The translations under genes were made by a program, and so were the position numbers. This document shows positions 51,910-60,626 of a stretch of 64,000 nt of DNA, in pieces. Position 1 is the first letter of the stretch, and each line of letters opens with the position of its first letter. Origin of the DNA: Desulfatiglans sp. (GTDB taxonomy: Bacteria > Desulfobacterota > DSM-4660 > Desulfatiglandales > HGW-15); NCBI GenBank assembly GCA_012513605.1, contig JAAZBV010000130.1:17204-81203 (forward strand), read 5' to 3'. The notes beneath the pieces are model-generated. The model saw only the letters and a list, made by a program, of their open reading frames with translations. It was not told where the DNA came from and made no database searches.

Positions 51910-53642
51910 AGGTAAAGCTTGCAAGATCAGCAGGTTTCTGCATGGGTGTACGCCGCGCAATGGAGATGGTGCTTGCAGAGGCAAACAGGCATGAGGAGGT
52001 GCCACTCTATACCTATGGCCCGCTTATACACAATACCCAGGTTATTGATCTCTTAAAGGCCAAGAAGGTCCAGGAGGTTAATGACATAAAAGGGCTTAAG
52101 AGCGGGACAGTGCTTATCAGGGCGCACGGTATCCCGCCTGAAGAAAGAACCATATTAAAGGAATCCGGCCTGAAGATAATAGATGCCACCTGCCCCAGGG
52201 TTGCAAAGGTGCAGGCCATAATCAGGCGTCATGCCAAAAAAGGCTATACTACAGTAATCGCCGGAGACAGAGACCATGCAGAGGTAATAGGACTTGTGGG
52301 GTATGCAGAGGGAAAAGCTATCGTTATTAACAGCCCTGAAGAGCTTTCACAGGTGCCTGACTCAGAAAAGATTTGCCTTGTTGCCCAGACGACCCAGAAC
52401 GAAGAGCTGTATGAAGAGATAGTAAAAAAAGTTCAGGAACGTTTTTCTGATGCTGCCATCTTTAACACCATATGCGAGGCAACAAGCGAAAGGCAGTCTG
52501 AGGTAAAGGAGATCGCCAGCCAGGTAGACTGCATGGTTGTGGTGGGGGGGTATCACAGCGGAAACACAAAAAGACTTGCACAGGTTTCTATTGAGGCGGG
52601 AACTCCTGCCTATCATATAGAGACTGAAAAGGAGATTAAAAAAGAGGATTTTCATGATATGGAGGTGGTGGGGGTTACTGCCGGGGCTTCAACTCCAAAC
52701 TGGATGATAAAAAATGTGGTTAAGGAGATAGAGGGGATTAAGGGCAGAAACGAGACAATCATTGAACGCTGGCTGAACAAGGCATTCAAGTTTCTGCTCT
52801 TAAGCAACATCATGGTTGCCCTGGGGGCATTTGCCCTTTCATGCGCAGCAGCAGTGCTTTCGGGCAGGAGACTCCATATCACCTATCCCTTTATCGCCTT
52901 CTTTTATATTTATGCCATCCATGTCATTTATCGTTTCCTTGACAAGGGAGCAAGCACATACAATGACCCGGAAAGGGCCGGGTTTTATAAGCGACACAGG
53001 GTATTCCTTGGTCTTTCAAGCATGCTTTCCCTGTTTTGCGCATTGAGCCTCTCATGGAATCTGGGCATAAGGGTGTTTCTTGTTATGTCAGGGATGATCC
53101 TTTTGGGTATTTTTTACAGTATACCTATAATCCCTTCGGGGATAAGGCACCTCTCAAGATATGTGAAAATAAAGGACATCCCCGGCTCAAAAACCCTGCT
53201 TGAGGCAATTGCCTGGGCAGTGGTGATCACGCTTGTGCCCCTGCTTACAGCGGGTGACATCCACTGGCCCGCAGTGTCAGTCACATTTTTTGTGATCCTT
53301 TCCATTGCATTTTTCCGCATAGCATTTTTTGACCTGTTCCAGGTACAGGGAGACCTTATTGTTGGTGTAGAGACCCTGCCAATAAGTATAGGCGAAAAAC
53401 GAACTATCTCCATCCTGAAATGGATACTAGTCTTTAATGGGGCATTACTTGTGATTGCACCCATATTTAAAATCGTAAGCACCTTTTCGCTGCTCCTCCT
53501 TGCCTGTTTTGTCACACTCGCATTATGCATGACAGCCTATGTCAAAAGACGCATCTACCCCGGTACATTCCTTGAGGCGCTGGTAGAGGGGAACCTCTTT
53601 CTGGCCGGCCTCTTAAGCATCATCTGGCTTATCCTCACATGA
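51906..53642 (+). CDS. ispH: IspH fused to a UbiA-type membrane prenyltransferase domain
   Basis: A 578-residue fusion. Residues 1-285 are IspH, with the [4Fe-4S] cysteines C12, C96 and C190 and the ATSERQ motif; IspH makes IPP and DMAPP, the last step of the MEP pathway. Residues about 295-578 have eight or so membrane segments. The second UbiA motif DLFQVQGDLIVGVETLPIS (about 478-496) is intact, while the first (DKGASTYNDPER) is degenerate. The fusion suggests coupling of isoprenoid supply to a prenyl transfer step. Overlaps dusB and the glycosyltransferase by 4 bp. Confidence 0.85.
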   Translation: MKVKLARSAGFCMGVRRAMEMVLAEANRHEEVPLYTYGPLIHNTQVIDLLKAKKVQEVNDIKGLKSGTVLIRAHGIPPEERTILKESGLKIIDATCPRVAKVQAIIRRHAKKGYTTVIAGDRDHAEVIGLVGYAEGKAIVINSPEELSQVPDSEKICLVAQTTQNEELYEEIVKKVQERFSDAAIFNTICEATSERQSEVKEIASQVDCMVVVGGYHSGNTKRLAQVSIEAGTPAYHIETEKEIKKEDFHDMEVVGVTAGASTPNWMIKNVVKEIEGIKGRNETIIERWLNKAFKFLLLSNIMVALGAFALSCAAAVLSGRRLHITYPFIAFFYIYAIHVIYRFLDKGASTYNDPERAGFYKRHRVFLGLSSMLSLFCALSLSWNLGIRVFLVMSGMILLGIFYSIPIIPSGIRHLSRYVKIKDIPGSKTLLEAIAWAVVITLVPLLTAGDIHWPAVSVTFFVILSIAFFRIAFFDLFQVQGDLIVGVETLPISIGEKRTISILKWILVFNGALLVIAPIFKIVSTFSLLLLACFVTLALCMTAYVKRRIYPGTFLEALVEGNLFLAGLLSIIWLILT

Positions 53643-54463
53643 CAAAAATAAGTGTTATTATCCCTACATATAACAGGGCGGAGAAGGTATGCCGTGCTAT
53701 TACATCTGTTATTAAACAGACATACAAAGATTTTGAGATAATCGTGATCGATGATGCTTCCACTGATAACACCATTGAAAGGTTAAACGAATTTGGAAGC
53801 CAGATTAAAGTAATCCTGCATGAGAAGAACAAGGGCGTATCAGCGGCAAGAAACTCCGGCATAAGAAACGCAAAGGGAGAATATATTGCATTGCTGGATT
53901 CGGATGACTACTGGCTCCCTGAAAAGCTTGAGGTGCAGACAGCCTTTTTCAGGGCGCACCCTGATGCGGTTATATGTCAGGCAAGGGAATTATGGATAAG
54001 GCATGGTAAACGTGTAAACCCCGGTAATAAGCACCTGAAACCTTCTGGTGATATATTTATCCCATCCCTTAAACTCTGCCTTGTTAGCCCGTCTGCTGTG
54101 ATGTTTAAAAAATCCCTACTGGATGAGGTGGGCATGTTTGATGAGGAGTTCCCAGTGTGTGAGGATTATGACCTGTGGCTCAGGATCGCATACAGATACC
54201 CGGTTTACCTTATAGAACAGGATCTTCTTGTAAAAGAAGGAGGTGCACCTGACCAGCTTTCTGCGAGCATAAAAGGTATGGACATGTACAGGATTAAGGC
54301 AATGGTTAATTTGTTCAAAAAAGGGGTGCTGAATGATATACAGGCAAAGGCGCTTTTAACAGAGCTTGAATACAAGTGCGATGTGTATGGGAACGGGTGT
54401 ATTAAGAGGGGGAAGATTGAAGAGGGGGAATATTACCTGTGCTTGATTAAAACCCTGCTGTGA
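53639..54463 (+). CDS. Glycosyltransferase family 2
   Basis: A 274-residue GT-A enzyme. SVIIPTYNRAEKV (4-16), IVIDDASTDNT (about 36-46), the DXD-like LLDSDDYW (near 87-94) and the catalytic-base region CEDYDLWLR (near 173-181) are visible. It probably builds a cell-surface glycan. It is the last gene of the dusB-ispH-GT2 run; its final 108 bp are duplicated beyond vapBC at 55264-55372. Confidence 0.9.
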   Translation: MTKISVIIPTYNRAEKVCRAITSVIKQTYKDFEIIVIDDASTDNTIERLNEFGSQIKVILHEKNKGVSAARNSGIRNAKGEYIALLDSDDYWLPEKLEVQTAFFRAHPDAVICQARELWIRHGKRVNPGNKHLKPSGDIFIPSLKLCLVSPSAVMFKKSLLDEVGMFDEEFPVCEDYDLWLRIAYRYPVYLIEQDLLVKEGGAPDQLSASIKGMDMYRIKAMVNLFKKGVLNDIQAKALLTELEYKCDVYGNGCIKRGKIEEGEYYLCLIKTLL

Positions 54464-54515
54464 TATTGAGGCCCTCTTGTTTTCTGTCAACTGTGTAGTT
54501 CCGATCATTGTGCGT

Positions 54516-54911
54516 TTAAAAAATAGTATGAACCAGCCCGGCTATTCTATTAAAATGGTTATCACATGTAATTAATTCTGCACCATGTTCCATTGCCTGA
54601 GCAGCTATCCAGATGTCATTTGTTGGTATTGGAGTCCCATTGGATTTCAATTGTTGTGCAATCCTTGAATACCTGTCTGATGTAATATCTCCTATTTTTA
54701 ATATCTCAACTATTTCATGAGATAAAAATTGATTAAGTTCATCCATGTTCTGTTTGAATTTTGCGCCGTTTCGAAACCCGTAAAGCAATTCACCCATAAC
54801 AATAGGAGAGAAAACAATCTCGTCTGAATTTGTAATAACCTCAACAATCTCTTCATTATTCAATTTAAAAGCGACATAAGCGCTTGTATCCAGCAAAATC
54901 TTCACTTCCAC
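54516..54911 (-). CDS. vapC: VapC-type PIN-domain toxin
   Basis: A 131-residue PIN domain. Acidic residues are in LLDTSAYVAF (6-15), VMGELLYG (about 38-45), NDIWIAAQA (about 97-105) and LITCDNHF (about 112-119). VapC toxins cleave tRNA or rRNA. It follows the antitoxin with a 10-bp overlap. Confidence 0.9.
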   Translation of the reverse strand: MEVKILLDTSAYVAFKLNNEEIVEVITNSDEIVFSPIVMGELLYGFRNGAKFKQNMDELNQFLSHEIVEILKIGDITSDRYSRIAQQLKSNGTPIPTNDIWIAAQAMEHGAELITCDNHFNRIAGLVHTIF

Positions 54912-55156
54912 ATATCCTCATCAATCTGCTCAAAAATTTTAATTGAGTCTAAAAATTGTGAAGCATCTTTTTTATGCCAGCCGCCAGCGAGTGCCTTTAA
55001 GGAATTACCATTACGAAAACGCTTTTTCTTCTTTCCCATATTATTCTGAATAATATCAAGAACCACATTGTTAAGGGATTGACCGCTTTCCATAGCCTTT
55101 TTCCTGATCTCTTTTTCTATTTCCGGGTCAATTCCCCGGATAGTTATCTGTGCCAT
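54902..55156 (-). CDS. vapB: VapB/FitA-type antitoxin
   Basis: An 84-residue protein. The N-terminus AQITIRGIDPEIEKEIRKKAMESGQSLNNVVLDII is a ribbon-helix-helix domain (about 2-36; core TIRGIDPEIEKEIR) of the FitA group. The C-terminal tail should wrap the toxin. GGAGG is seven bases before the ATG, and the operator-like inverted repeat lies 50 bp upstream. Confidence 0.87.
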   Translation of the reverse strand: MAQITIRGIDPEIEKEIRKKAMESGQSLNNVVLDIIQNNMGKKKKRFRNGNSLKALAGGWHKKDASQFLDSIKIFEQIDEDMWK

Positions 55157-55209
55157 GACTCACCTCCTGACTCATTTTAATGCATTATATGAGGCAATCT
55201 CTATCATGT

Positions 55210-55230
55210 CAATCATGTAAGACATGATTG
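55210..55230. promoter_or_regulatory. Inverted repeat upstream of vapB (probable operator)
   Basis: caatcatgt-aag-acatgattg, perfect 9-bp arms. It sits about 55 bp before the vapB start. Ribbon-helix-helix antitoxins bind such sites. A second perfect palindrome gttcccgcgggaac is at 55248-55261. Confidence 0.6.
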
Positions 55231-55263
55231 CAGATGTTTTTTACCACGTTCCCGCGGGAACTG

Positions 55264-55372
55264 TTAACAGAGCTTGAATACAAGTGCGAGGTGTATGGGA
55301 ACGGGTGTATAAAGAGAGGTAAAAAGGAAGAAGGGGGAATATTACCTGGGCCTGACTAAAACCCTTCTCTGA
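55264..55372 (+). pseudogene. Duplicated, frameshifted 3' end of the glycosyltransferase gene
   Basis: This stretch matches 54356-54463, the last 108 bp of the GT2 gene, including its stop codon. It starts LTELEYKCEVYGNGCIKRGK in the same frame, then a one-base insertion (109 against 108 bp) shifts the frame. It overlaps the 3' end of the RES-domain toxin gene on the other strand. The two copies bracket vapBC. Confidence 0.85.
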
Positions 55373-55839
55373 TCATCCTTTTTTATGAGTCTTGTATCAA
55401 AATGATATGCAACAGGGGTTCCAATTTCAATCTTTGTAAAATCGGGATGTACCGGATTTAACAGATAAACATACTCTTCAGGTACCACCACGCTTGGAAC
55501 CCTGAGCACTGCTGAGCGCTGTTCCTTAAACCATTTATCCCCAAGTATTTGTGTGGATTGTGATACAGGCCTGTTGTTCCAGTCTGAAGGAAGGTCTTTA
55601 AATGGGAGCGCCTGTACCAGGTTTTCTTCAAAATGCACAGGTATTTTCACATAATTATCTAAGAGTTTTGCAGATGAAAGGTTTACAAGGATTTCTATGG
55701 ATGCAAGGGCCAGGCTCTCTGCGGTGTATATTACTGGCACACCTTTGCTATTCCATCTGCCGCCATATGTTTTTGCGCCATCACCTGTAAAGGCGCTCTC
55801 CTGATAAGCGGCGCTGACAATTCGCCAGGCAAGGATCAT
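55342..55839 (-). CDS. RES-domain toxin (NAD+-degrading)
   Basis: A 165-residue RES protein. AWRIVSAAYQESAFTGDGAKTYGGRWNSKG (about 4-33; core YGGRWNSKG) and VIYTAESLALASIEILVNL (about 36-54) include the conserved Arg, Tyr, Glu set of RES toxins that hydrolyse or phosphorolyse NAD+. Its last 30 bp lie in the duplicated glycosyltransferase tail, so the C-terminus may have been remade by that duplication. It overlaps its antitoxin by 4 bp. Confidence 0.9.
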   Translation of the reverse strand: MILAWRIVSAAYQESAFTGDGAKTYGGRWNSKGVPVIYTAESLALASIEILVNLSSAKLLDNYVKIPVHFEENLVQALPFKDLPSDWNNRPVSQSTQILGDKWFKEQRSAVLRVPSVVVPEEYVYLLNPVHPDFTKIEIGTPVAYHFDTRLIKKDDQRRVLVRPR

Positions 55840-56237
55840 GAAAACACCCCGTGCTCTATCCTGCCCAGGAGGTCTTCAACCTCCTTGGCACCAAGCTCGG
55901 TATCCGCATATTCCAGTGGAGGCACATTACCCAACGCCCACGAAGGTTCTTTGAACCAGTTGCTGCTCTGTTCAGGGTCTTTGAATACATCAAGCGCCCT
56001 GTCATAAAGTTTGCTTATACGAAAGACACGCTCGGATTCTTCAAAGGAGAGCTGCCCGCTCTTCTTACGCCGGGCAAGGGTGCTCGGCGGTATCTTAAGT
56101 ATCCTGCAAAGCTCTTTTTCCGGGACACCGAGATCACTGCACAACTGTGCAAACATATTTAAGGGTAAACCCTTTTTTATCCGTGATATGAGTTGAGTGG
56201 TGTTCTGTGTTTTTATATCTATATACGCAATATTCAT
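55836..56237 (-). CDS. Xre/MbcA/ParS-type antitoxin of the RES toxin
   Basis: About 133 residues from the ATG at 56237 (AGGTGG six bases before; a GTG at 56246 is in frame). The N-terminal HTH (LGVPEKELCRILKIPPSTLARRKKSG, about 36-61; core RILKIPPSTLARRKK) and the C-terminal DUF2384 toxin-binding part (DVFKDPEQSSNWFKEPSWALG, about 92-112) are typical of RES-Xre pairs. It should repress its own operon through the palindrome upstream. Confidence 0.9.
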   Translation of the reverse strand: MNIAYIDIKTQNTTQLISRIKKGLPLNMFAQLCSDLGVPEKELCRILKIPPSTLARRKKSGQLSFEESERVFRISKLYDRALDVFKDPEQSSNWFKEPSWALGNVPPLEYADTELGAKEVEDLLGRIEHGVFS

Positions 56238-56254
56238 AATGCCCACCTTTTAAG

Positions 56255-56294
56255 TTGCCATATGGCAATATGATAATTCTCAAATGGCAATTTG
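56255..56294 (-). promoter_or_regulatory. RES-Xre operator palindromes
   Basis: ttgccatatggcaa (56255-56268) is a perfect 14-bp palindrome, and a second copy of its half-site tggcaa sits in caaatggcaatttg (56281-56294). Both lie directly upstream of the antitoxin start, as expected for autoregulation. Confidence 0.65.
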
Positions 56295-56521
56295 TAAAGA
56301 GAATTTTCTTATTCACTTTTAGGGGTGGAAACCAACCTCTCCGAATTTTTACCGAAGATATTTTCTTTTTCCTGGTATTATGAAAATCACCTGTCTATCC
56401 AGGTTATTTTTGTTGAGATTACAAAAAAACGGTAGCAAGAAAAGCATGAAATCATGAACGTCGCCTTTCCAAACATGTTGTGGCGTCTTGGGGAGGCGCA
56501 ACCGGCTATCCTATTAAAAAG

Positions 56522-57619
56522 CTATTTATTGAATGCTTCATAGATCCACCAAGAGAACTCCTGATTTTTCTGATCCGGTGTCAGGCCAACTCGATTGATC
56601 CATGGTTGTTTGCCCCAGTTCTCGTTGACCCACTTTAGAACTGAATTCAGATTATCTTCTTGTTCGAGAATGAGGAATGGCAATATAATAATTGGAGGTT
56701 TTTCCCGAGAAACTAAAGGTGAAGGTACAGATTTGGCGCGAGAAGCGTAGAGATGCTGCAGATACGCGTGTTTTCTAGTCCCTTCGATATAATAACAAAT
56801 ATCGTAGTAGTCAGGATCTTCTGGAAGCAATACAGACTTAATATCGGGAAACGGAATAGTCAAACACTCATTGTAGTAACTCACGGTTATTATCTTTTCA
56901 AGTTCAACATTGCGAAAGAGTAGCGAAAGCTCGTCTACTATTGGTTTCTCAATTGGCAAATTCCCCCACCAATACTTTCCTGCTCCTAAAGTCTCATTAT
57001 CTTGAATTTTGATTGTATAATCAGGGTCAGGTATAAAATAGGCACTATTGATTCCATCCCACCGCCACTCACTGTAGTTGGCCAGTATTCGATTGAATTT
57101 CTGGATTGGCGAATCGTGCAAACCAAATCTTCGCATCCACAATTCTTCAATTCGATCCGGTGGCGCAATTGAATCCATGGCTGTATTCCTGTCACCTTCA
57201 CGGGAGTACACTACTCCTCTTGAAATTCTTTTCTTTCCAAAGACGTAATCCTTTTCGAGGTAGAATGGTTGTTTACCAGTCTGTCTGATTACAAGCACGT
57301 CTATTGACTTTCCGTTCATGGTTATTTCAACAAGCTCTATGCTTGGTATTCTCGCGCCCGCAAAGTTTGCACCCACTAAAAAATCTATAATATCTGCCTG
57401 AGCCCTTGGTCGAGGTTCTTGAAGTCCCACTATCTCGAAAGAATTAGGATCAACTCCAAATATCAAGTAACAGGTTGATATAGAAAGTGAATTCGCCAGA
57501 CATAGTATATCAAACAGGAGATCTCCGACCTCCTTATGATGTACCAATTTGAAATCCCAGGAGTCTCCTTCTTTTTTAAGATTTATTAGCTGTTGTATGG
57601 TCGCTTTTAACTCTCGCAC
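56522..57619 (-). CDS. AlbA_2/Schlafen-domain protein
   Basis: A 365-residue protein. The N-terminal AlbA_2 domain has DFKLVHHKEVGDLLFDILCLANSLS (about 22-46; core FDILCLANS) and CYLIFGVDP (near 50-58). The remainder lacks the usual HATPase/winged-helix parts and is unfamiliar. AlbA_2 proteins are often found in defence islands as DNA/RNA-binding partners. It lies next to an HNH nuclease gene on the same strand, 54 bp apart, so they may act together. Confidence 0.75.
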   Translation of the reverse strand: MRELKATIQQLINLKKEGDSWDFKLVHHKEVGDLLFDILCLANSLSISTCYLIFGVDPNSFEIVGLQEPRPRAQADIIDFLVGANFAGARIPSIELVEITMNGKSIDVLVIRQTGKQPFYLEKDYVFGKKRISRGVVYSREGDRNTAMDSIAPPDRIEELWMRRFGLHDSPIQKFNRILANYSEWRWDGINSAYFIPDPDYTIKIQDNETLGAGKYWWGNLPIEKPIVDELSLLFRNVELEKIITVSYYNECLTIPFPDIKSVLLPEDPDYYDICYYIEGTRKHAYLQHLYASRAKSVPSPLVSREKPPIIILPFLILEQEDNLNSVLKWVNENWGKQPWINRVGLTPDQKNQEFSWWIYEAFNK

Positions 57620-57673
57620 ATTATGGCCCTTCTGAAGCCCAGATTAACAGGGGGTTGTTGTTCGTAATCTATC

Positions 57674-58411
57674 TCATTTGTTCAGGATATTCCTCAGTTG
57701 TTCAATCGTCAGAGGTGGATTCACCCGATGGATCATGGCATGGCAGTTCGGGCATATGGGTACCAAATCTTTCACTGGATCAACCGAATACTCGTCCCCC
57801 ACAGCACCAATAGGAATGATGTGGTGGACATGAATGAAGACCTCGCCGAGAGTACCGTAGGCCGCTTCGAAGTTGAACCCACATGCTGTGCAGTTCAAAC
57901 CATGATGTCGGATACATGCTCGTCTTGCCCTTGCGCTACGCTCGAAGGCATTTATTGCGATTGTCTTCTTTGCACCTTCGGAGTACTTCTCAGGAGTCGG
58001 AATCTCCTCTGCTATTTGAATGTCATCAACCTCATCGCATGCGTACCACCCATTACCGATTCTCTTGAGAGTTCTATCTGAGAGTTCGGGTGTGAACCCC
58101 TTGATGGTCGCCGGTCCTACGCCATGCTTATCCTTTCTTGCATCAGAGTATTCCATGGGAAAGGTTTTGAGTGTGTACCCCTCCTCTTCAACAAGTCGGA
58201 CATGGTCGCGAGATTGCTGGAACCCCGGATTCCTCCTGCCTCGACTGTTGATCTCCCAGGTCTCGGACAGAATAAGGCTCCTTTGGCCGGCGGTATTTCT
58301 GTCCCATGCGCCGAACACGACGAAACGCTTTGCAGGATTGACGAAGGACCAACTCCACTGCCAGTTTTGGCAGGTTGCCCCCACGGACTCCATGAACTCT
58401 CTACGTGTCAT
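57674..58411 (-). CDS. HNH endonuclease (McrA-like)
   Basis: About 245 residues from the ATG at 58411 (AAGGA upstream; ATG at 58438 is in frame). The C-terminal zinc-HNH domain shows CTACGFNFEAAYG (about 172-184), HVHHIIPIG (about 192-200) and VPICPNCHAMIHR (about 216-228): complete catalytic and zinc residues. The N-terminal 150 residues (with WSWSFVNPAKRFVVFG near 19-34) may bind modified DNA, as in McrA-type enzymes; inference. Confidence 0.85.
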   Translation of the reverse strand: MTRREFMESVGATCQNWQWSWSFVNPAKRFVVFGAWDRNTAGQRSLILSETWEINSRGRRNPGFQQSRDHVRLVEEEGYTLKTFPMEYSDARKDKHGVGPATIKGFTPELSDRTLKRIGNGWYACDEVDDIQIAEEIPTPEKYSEGAKKTIAINAFERSARARRACIRHHGLNCTACGFNFEAAYGTLGEVFIHVHHIIPIGAVGDEYSVDPVKDLVPICPNCHAMIHRVNPPLTIEQLRNILNK

Positions 58412-58704
58412 TTTTTCCTTGCGAACCTTACAACTCATTTATCCATTCAGAGTGGAAAGCAATAAATAAGACTATTTACTAACTTGATAACATCACATTT
58501 CCGGAGTTATCAAGAAAACTATTTTTACGGAAAATACTTTTTAGAGATTCATTTTTGTACAATCTGCCATAAGCAAAAGTATTATTCAAGAAAAGAGTTC
58601 CCAAATAAGTCATTACCTTGAATTACTTATGATGGGTTTCAGATCAGGTAGCAGTAGCTATAAAAAAAATGCTTGCGATAGGAAGGGGTGAAGTCTGAAA
58701 ATAA

Positions 58705-58971
58705 CTATTTCAACTGACTATCCTTGCTGCCTCTCCGATTGTAGAGCTCATTACTCTTAAGCTTTTTTTCCAGCTCTGACTGACAGGCAACACATAGCCT
58801 CACCCCTGGCAATGCCTTGCGCCTTGCCTCTGGTATTTCTGCCTCGCATTCCTCGCAATGGGTCAGGCTTTCACCCTTTGGCAATCTGCTTTTAGCAAGC
58901 TGTACAGCAGATTCCACTGTGGCATCAATCTGATCCTGCACCCCGCTATCTTTTGCCCACCCTACTGCCAT
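58705..58971 (-). CDS. TraR/YbiI-type zinc-finger protein
   Basis: About 88 residues from the ATG at 58971; a TTG at 58992 is in frame and overlaps the GNAT gene stop by 4 bp. CEECEAEIP...RLCVACQ (about 39-63) is the C4 zinc finger of DksA/TraR proteins, and the NRRGSKDSQL end matches YbiI. These small proteins modulate RNA polymerase. Phage or plasmid origin is typical. Confidence 0.85.
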   Translation of the reverse strand: MAVGWAKDSGVQDQIDATVESAVQLAKSRLPKGESLTHCEECEAEIPEARRKALPGVRLCVACQSELEKKLKSNELYNRRGSKDSQLK

Positions 58972-58988
58972 AACATTCTCTTTGTATT

Positions 58989-59507
58989 TCAATCATTAAA
59001 ACTAAAAGTTATTGCCTTAAGAGGTAAAAACAGCCTGGGAGTTTCTTCACCGAGTGACTGAAAGCCATATTGCGTGTAAAAACCTTTTGCCTTAACATTA
59101 ATAGCATCCACAACCACTGCGTATATGGCAATCTCATCACTGATCACTAGTATCCGCTTTAATGCATCAGCCAATAACATCTTTCCAATTCCATTACCCT
59201 GCACCGATTTGTCAACGGCGAGTCTTCCTAAAAGCGCAGCAGGGATTGGGTGCTTTGGTAATTTTTTTAATACCTCTTCCGGTAATTGGTTCAGTTCTAT
59301 AGAAAGGCTGCTCAGGGTGTAATACCCCATAATTTTATTTGGTTTTTCAATGGTTACAGCTACATAAACCCGGCTGATTTGCCTCTTGATATCCTGATTG
59401 GCCTGCCTTTTTATGTAGTTGTCCAAACTATCAATTCCACATGTAAATCCTGGCCGGTCATGTGCCGGGCTTAATGGCTCTATGATAAATTTGGACCAGT
59501 CATTCAT
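58989..59507 (-). CDS. TacT-like GNAT toxin
   Basis: A 172-residue GNAT. FTCGIDSLDNYIKRQANQDIKRQISRVYVA (about 21-50; core FTCGIDSLDNYIK) and LGRLAVDKSVQGNGIGKMLLADALKR (about 92-117; core AVDKSVQGNGIG) match toxins that acetylate aminoacyl-tRNA. It overlaps the DUF1778 antitoxin by 4 bp. All key residues present. Confidence 0.9.
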   Translation of the reverse strand: MNDWSKFIIEPLSPAHDRPGFTCGIDSLDNYIKRQANQDIKRQISRVYVAVTIEKPNKIMGYYTLSSLSIELNQLPEEVLKKLPKHPIPAALLGRLAVDKSVQGNGIGKMLLADALKRILVISDEIAIYAVVVDAINVKAKGFYTQYGFQSLGEETPRLFLPLKAITFSFND

Positions 59508-59791
59508 TTACTGGTGATCCGCCGGGAATGTTCTTTTAAGACATCAGAGAGTTTTTTATTAAAACTAATATCACCTGATAATGCATTAAGGAATATCTCT
59601 GAATTTTTGGCATTTAAGGATATTGTATCATGTTTGCGAACTGTCTCTTCTGCCCGTTCCAATGCAGAGTTCAGGATGTAATTGCTTACTGTCTTTCCTT
59701 CAACGCTTGCGGCTCGCTCTAATAGTGTTTTAACCGTACCGCTCAGGCGGATATTAATTCTATCGCTTTTAAGACTTGCTGAAGTTTTCAT
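59504..59791 (-). CDS. DUF1778/TacA-like antitoxin
   Basis: A 95-residue protein. RINIRLSGTVKTLLERAASVEGKTVSNYILNSAL is an RHH domain (about 11-44; core INIRLSGTVKTLLERAA) and a C-terminal tail. GAGGAAG lies before the ATG. It should neutralise the GNAT toxin and repress the pair. Confidence 0.9.
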   Translation of the reverse strand: MKTSASLKSDRINIRLSGTVKTLLERAASVEGKTVSNYILNSALERAEETVRKHDTISLNAKNSEIFLNALSGDISFNKKLSDVLKEHSRRITSK

Positions 59792-59916
59792 AATTACTTC
59801 CTCTTTAAGGGCATTTAAATGCTAAAAATGTACAGCAAAAAGGTGCCTTTGTCAATCAGGTGGTATTTACTGTGGCAAGGCATACCTTACATAAGAATGC
59901 AATAATGCTTAGTGTT

Positions 59917-60618
59917 TTAGCTTTTTATACACAGATAAGCCCCCAGCACCCCGCCCTCTATCTGCTTTGACTTTACCTGAAACCCGCTTCTCTTTAACAG
60001 CTCATCCACAACCCAGTCATAGGTTGAATACTCCTCCCTGAAATGCCTTTCAGTATCCTCCCGCAATAGGTCCCCACCGTCTTTAGCAAGCTTGTCTATC
60101 AGGGCCTGTATGTTATTAATTGAATTTACTTCTTCAAGAATGACATCATGAATATACAGAAAGCCGCCGGGTTTGAGCATACTGCACATTCTTTTCAAGG
60201 CGATGCCCTTCCAAAAATCCGGCAGGTGATGAAAGGCCAGTGTTGTTACTATGACATCGGCAGGGGTATCTTTGTGCTCGTAGGTAAGAAACCCGGCATG
60301 GTGGAACATGATATTTGCAACCCCGGCCTTAACGGCCTTTGCTTTTGCATGTTCTATCATGACCTGTGAGACATCAATGGCATGAACCCTTTTAAACCTT
60401 TTTGCCGCCTGAATCGCAAAAGTGCACGTTCCTGAACCAAAATCAAGAAGCACATCGTTTATGTTATTACCAAACCTGTCGAGGATATTCCTGCTCTCAG
60501 CCTCAATGTCGCGGAAATCAGCATGCCGGGAGTCATATATATCCACTTCCTCCCTGCTGCTATAATCTGTACCAACCTGTTTAAATTCGTCGTACTGCCA
60601 TATGTTTTTAGTATCCAT
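59917..60618 (-). CDS. Class I SAM-dependent methyltransferase
   Basis: About 233 residues from the ATG at 60618. LLDFGSGTCTFAIQAAK (about 58-74) is the SAM motif I, VHAIDVSQVMIEHAKAKA (about 79-96) motif II, and VIVTTLAFHHLPDFWKG (about 123-139) motif IV. The target is unknown. It overlaps the four-helix-bundle gene by a few bases (60618 against 60627 stop region), so the two are one operon. Confidence 0.85.
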   Translation of the reverse strand: MDTKNIWQYDEFKQVGTDYSSREEVDIYDSRHADFRDIEAESRNILDRFGNNINDVLLDFGSGTCTFAIQAAKRFKRVHAIDVSQVMIEHAKAKAVKAGVANIMFHHAGFLTYEHKDTPADVIVTTLAFHHLPDFWKGIALKRMCSMLKPGGFLYIHDVILEEVNSINNIQALIDKLAKDGGDLLREDTERHFREEYSTYDWVVDELLKRSGFQVKSKQIEGGVLGAYLCIKS

Positions 60619-60626
60619 TTGCATCA

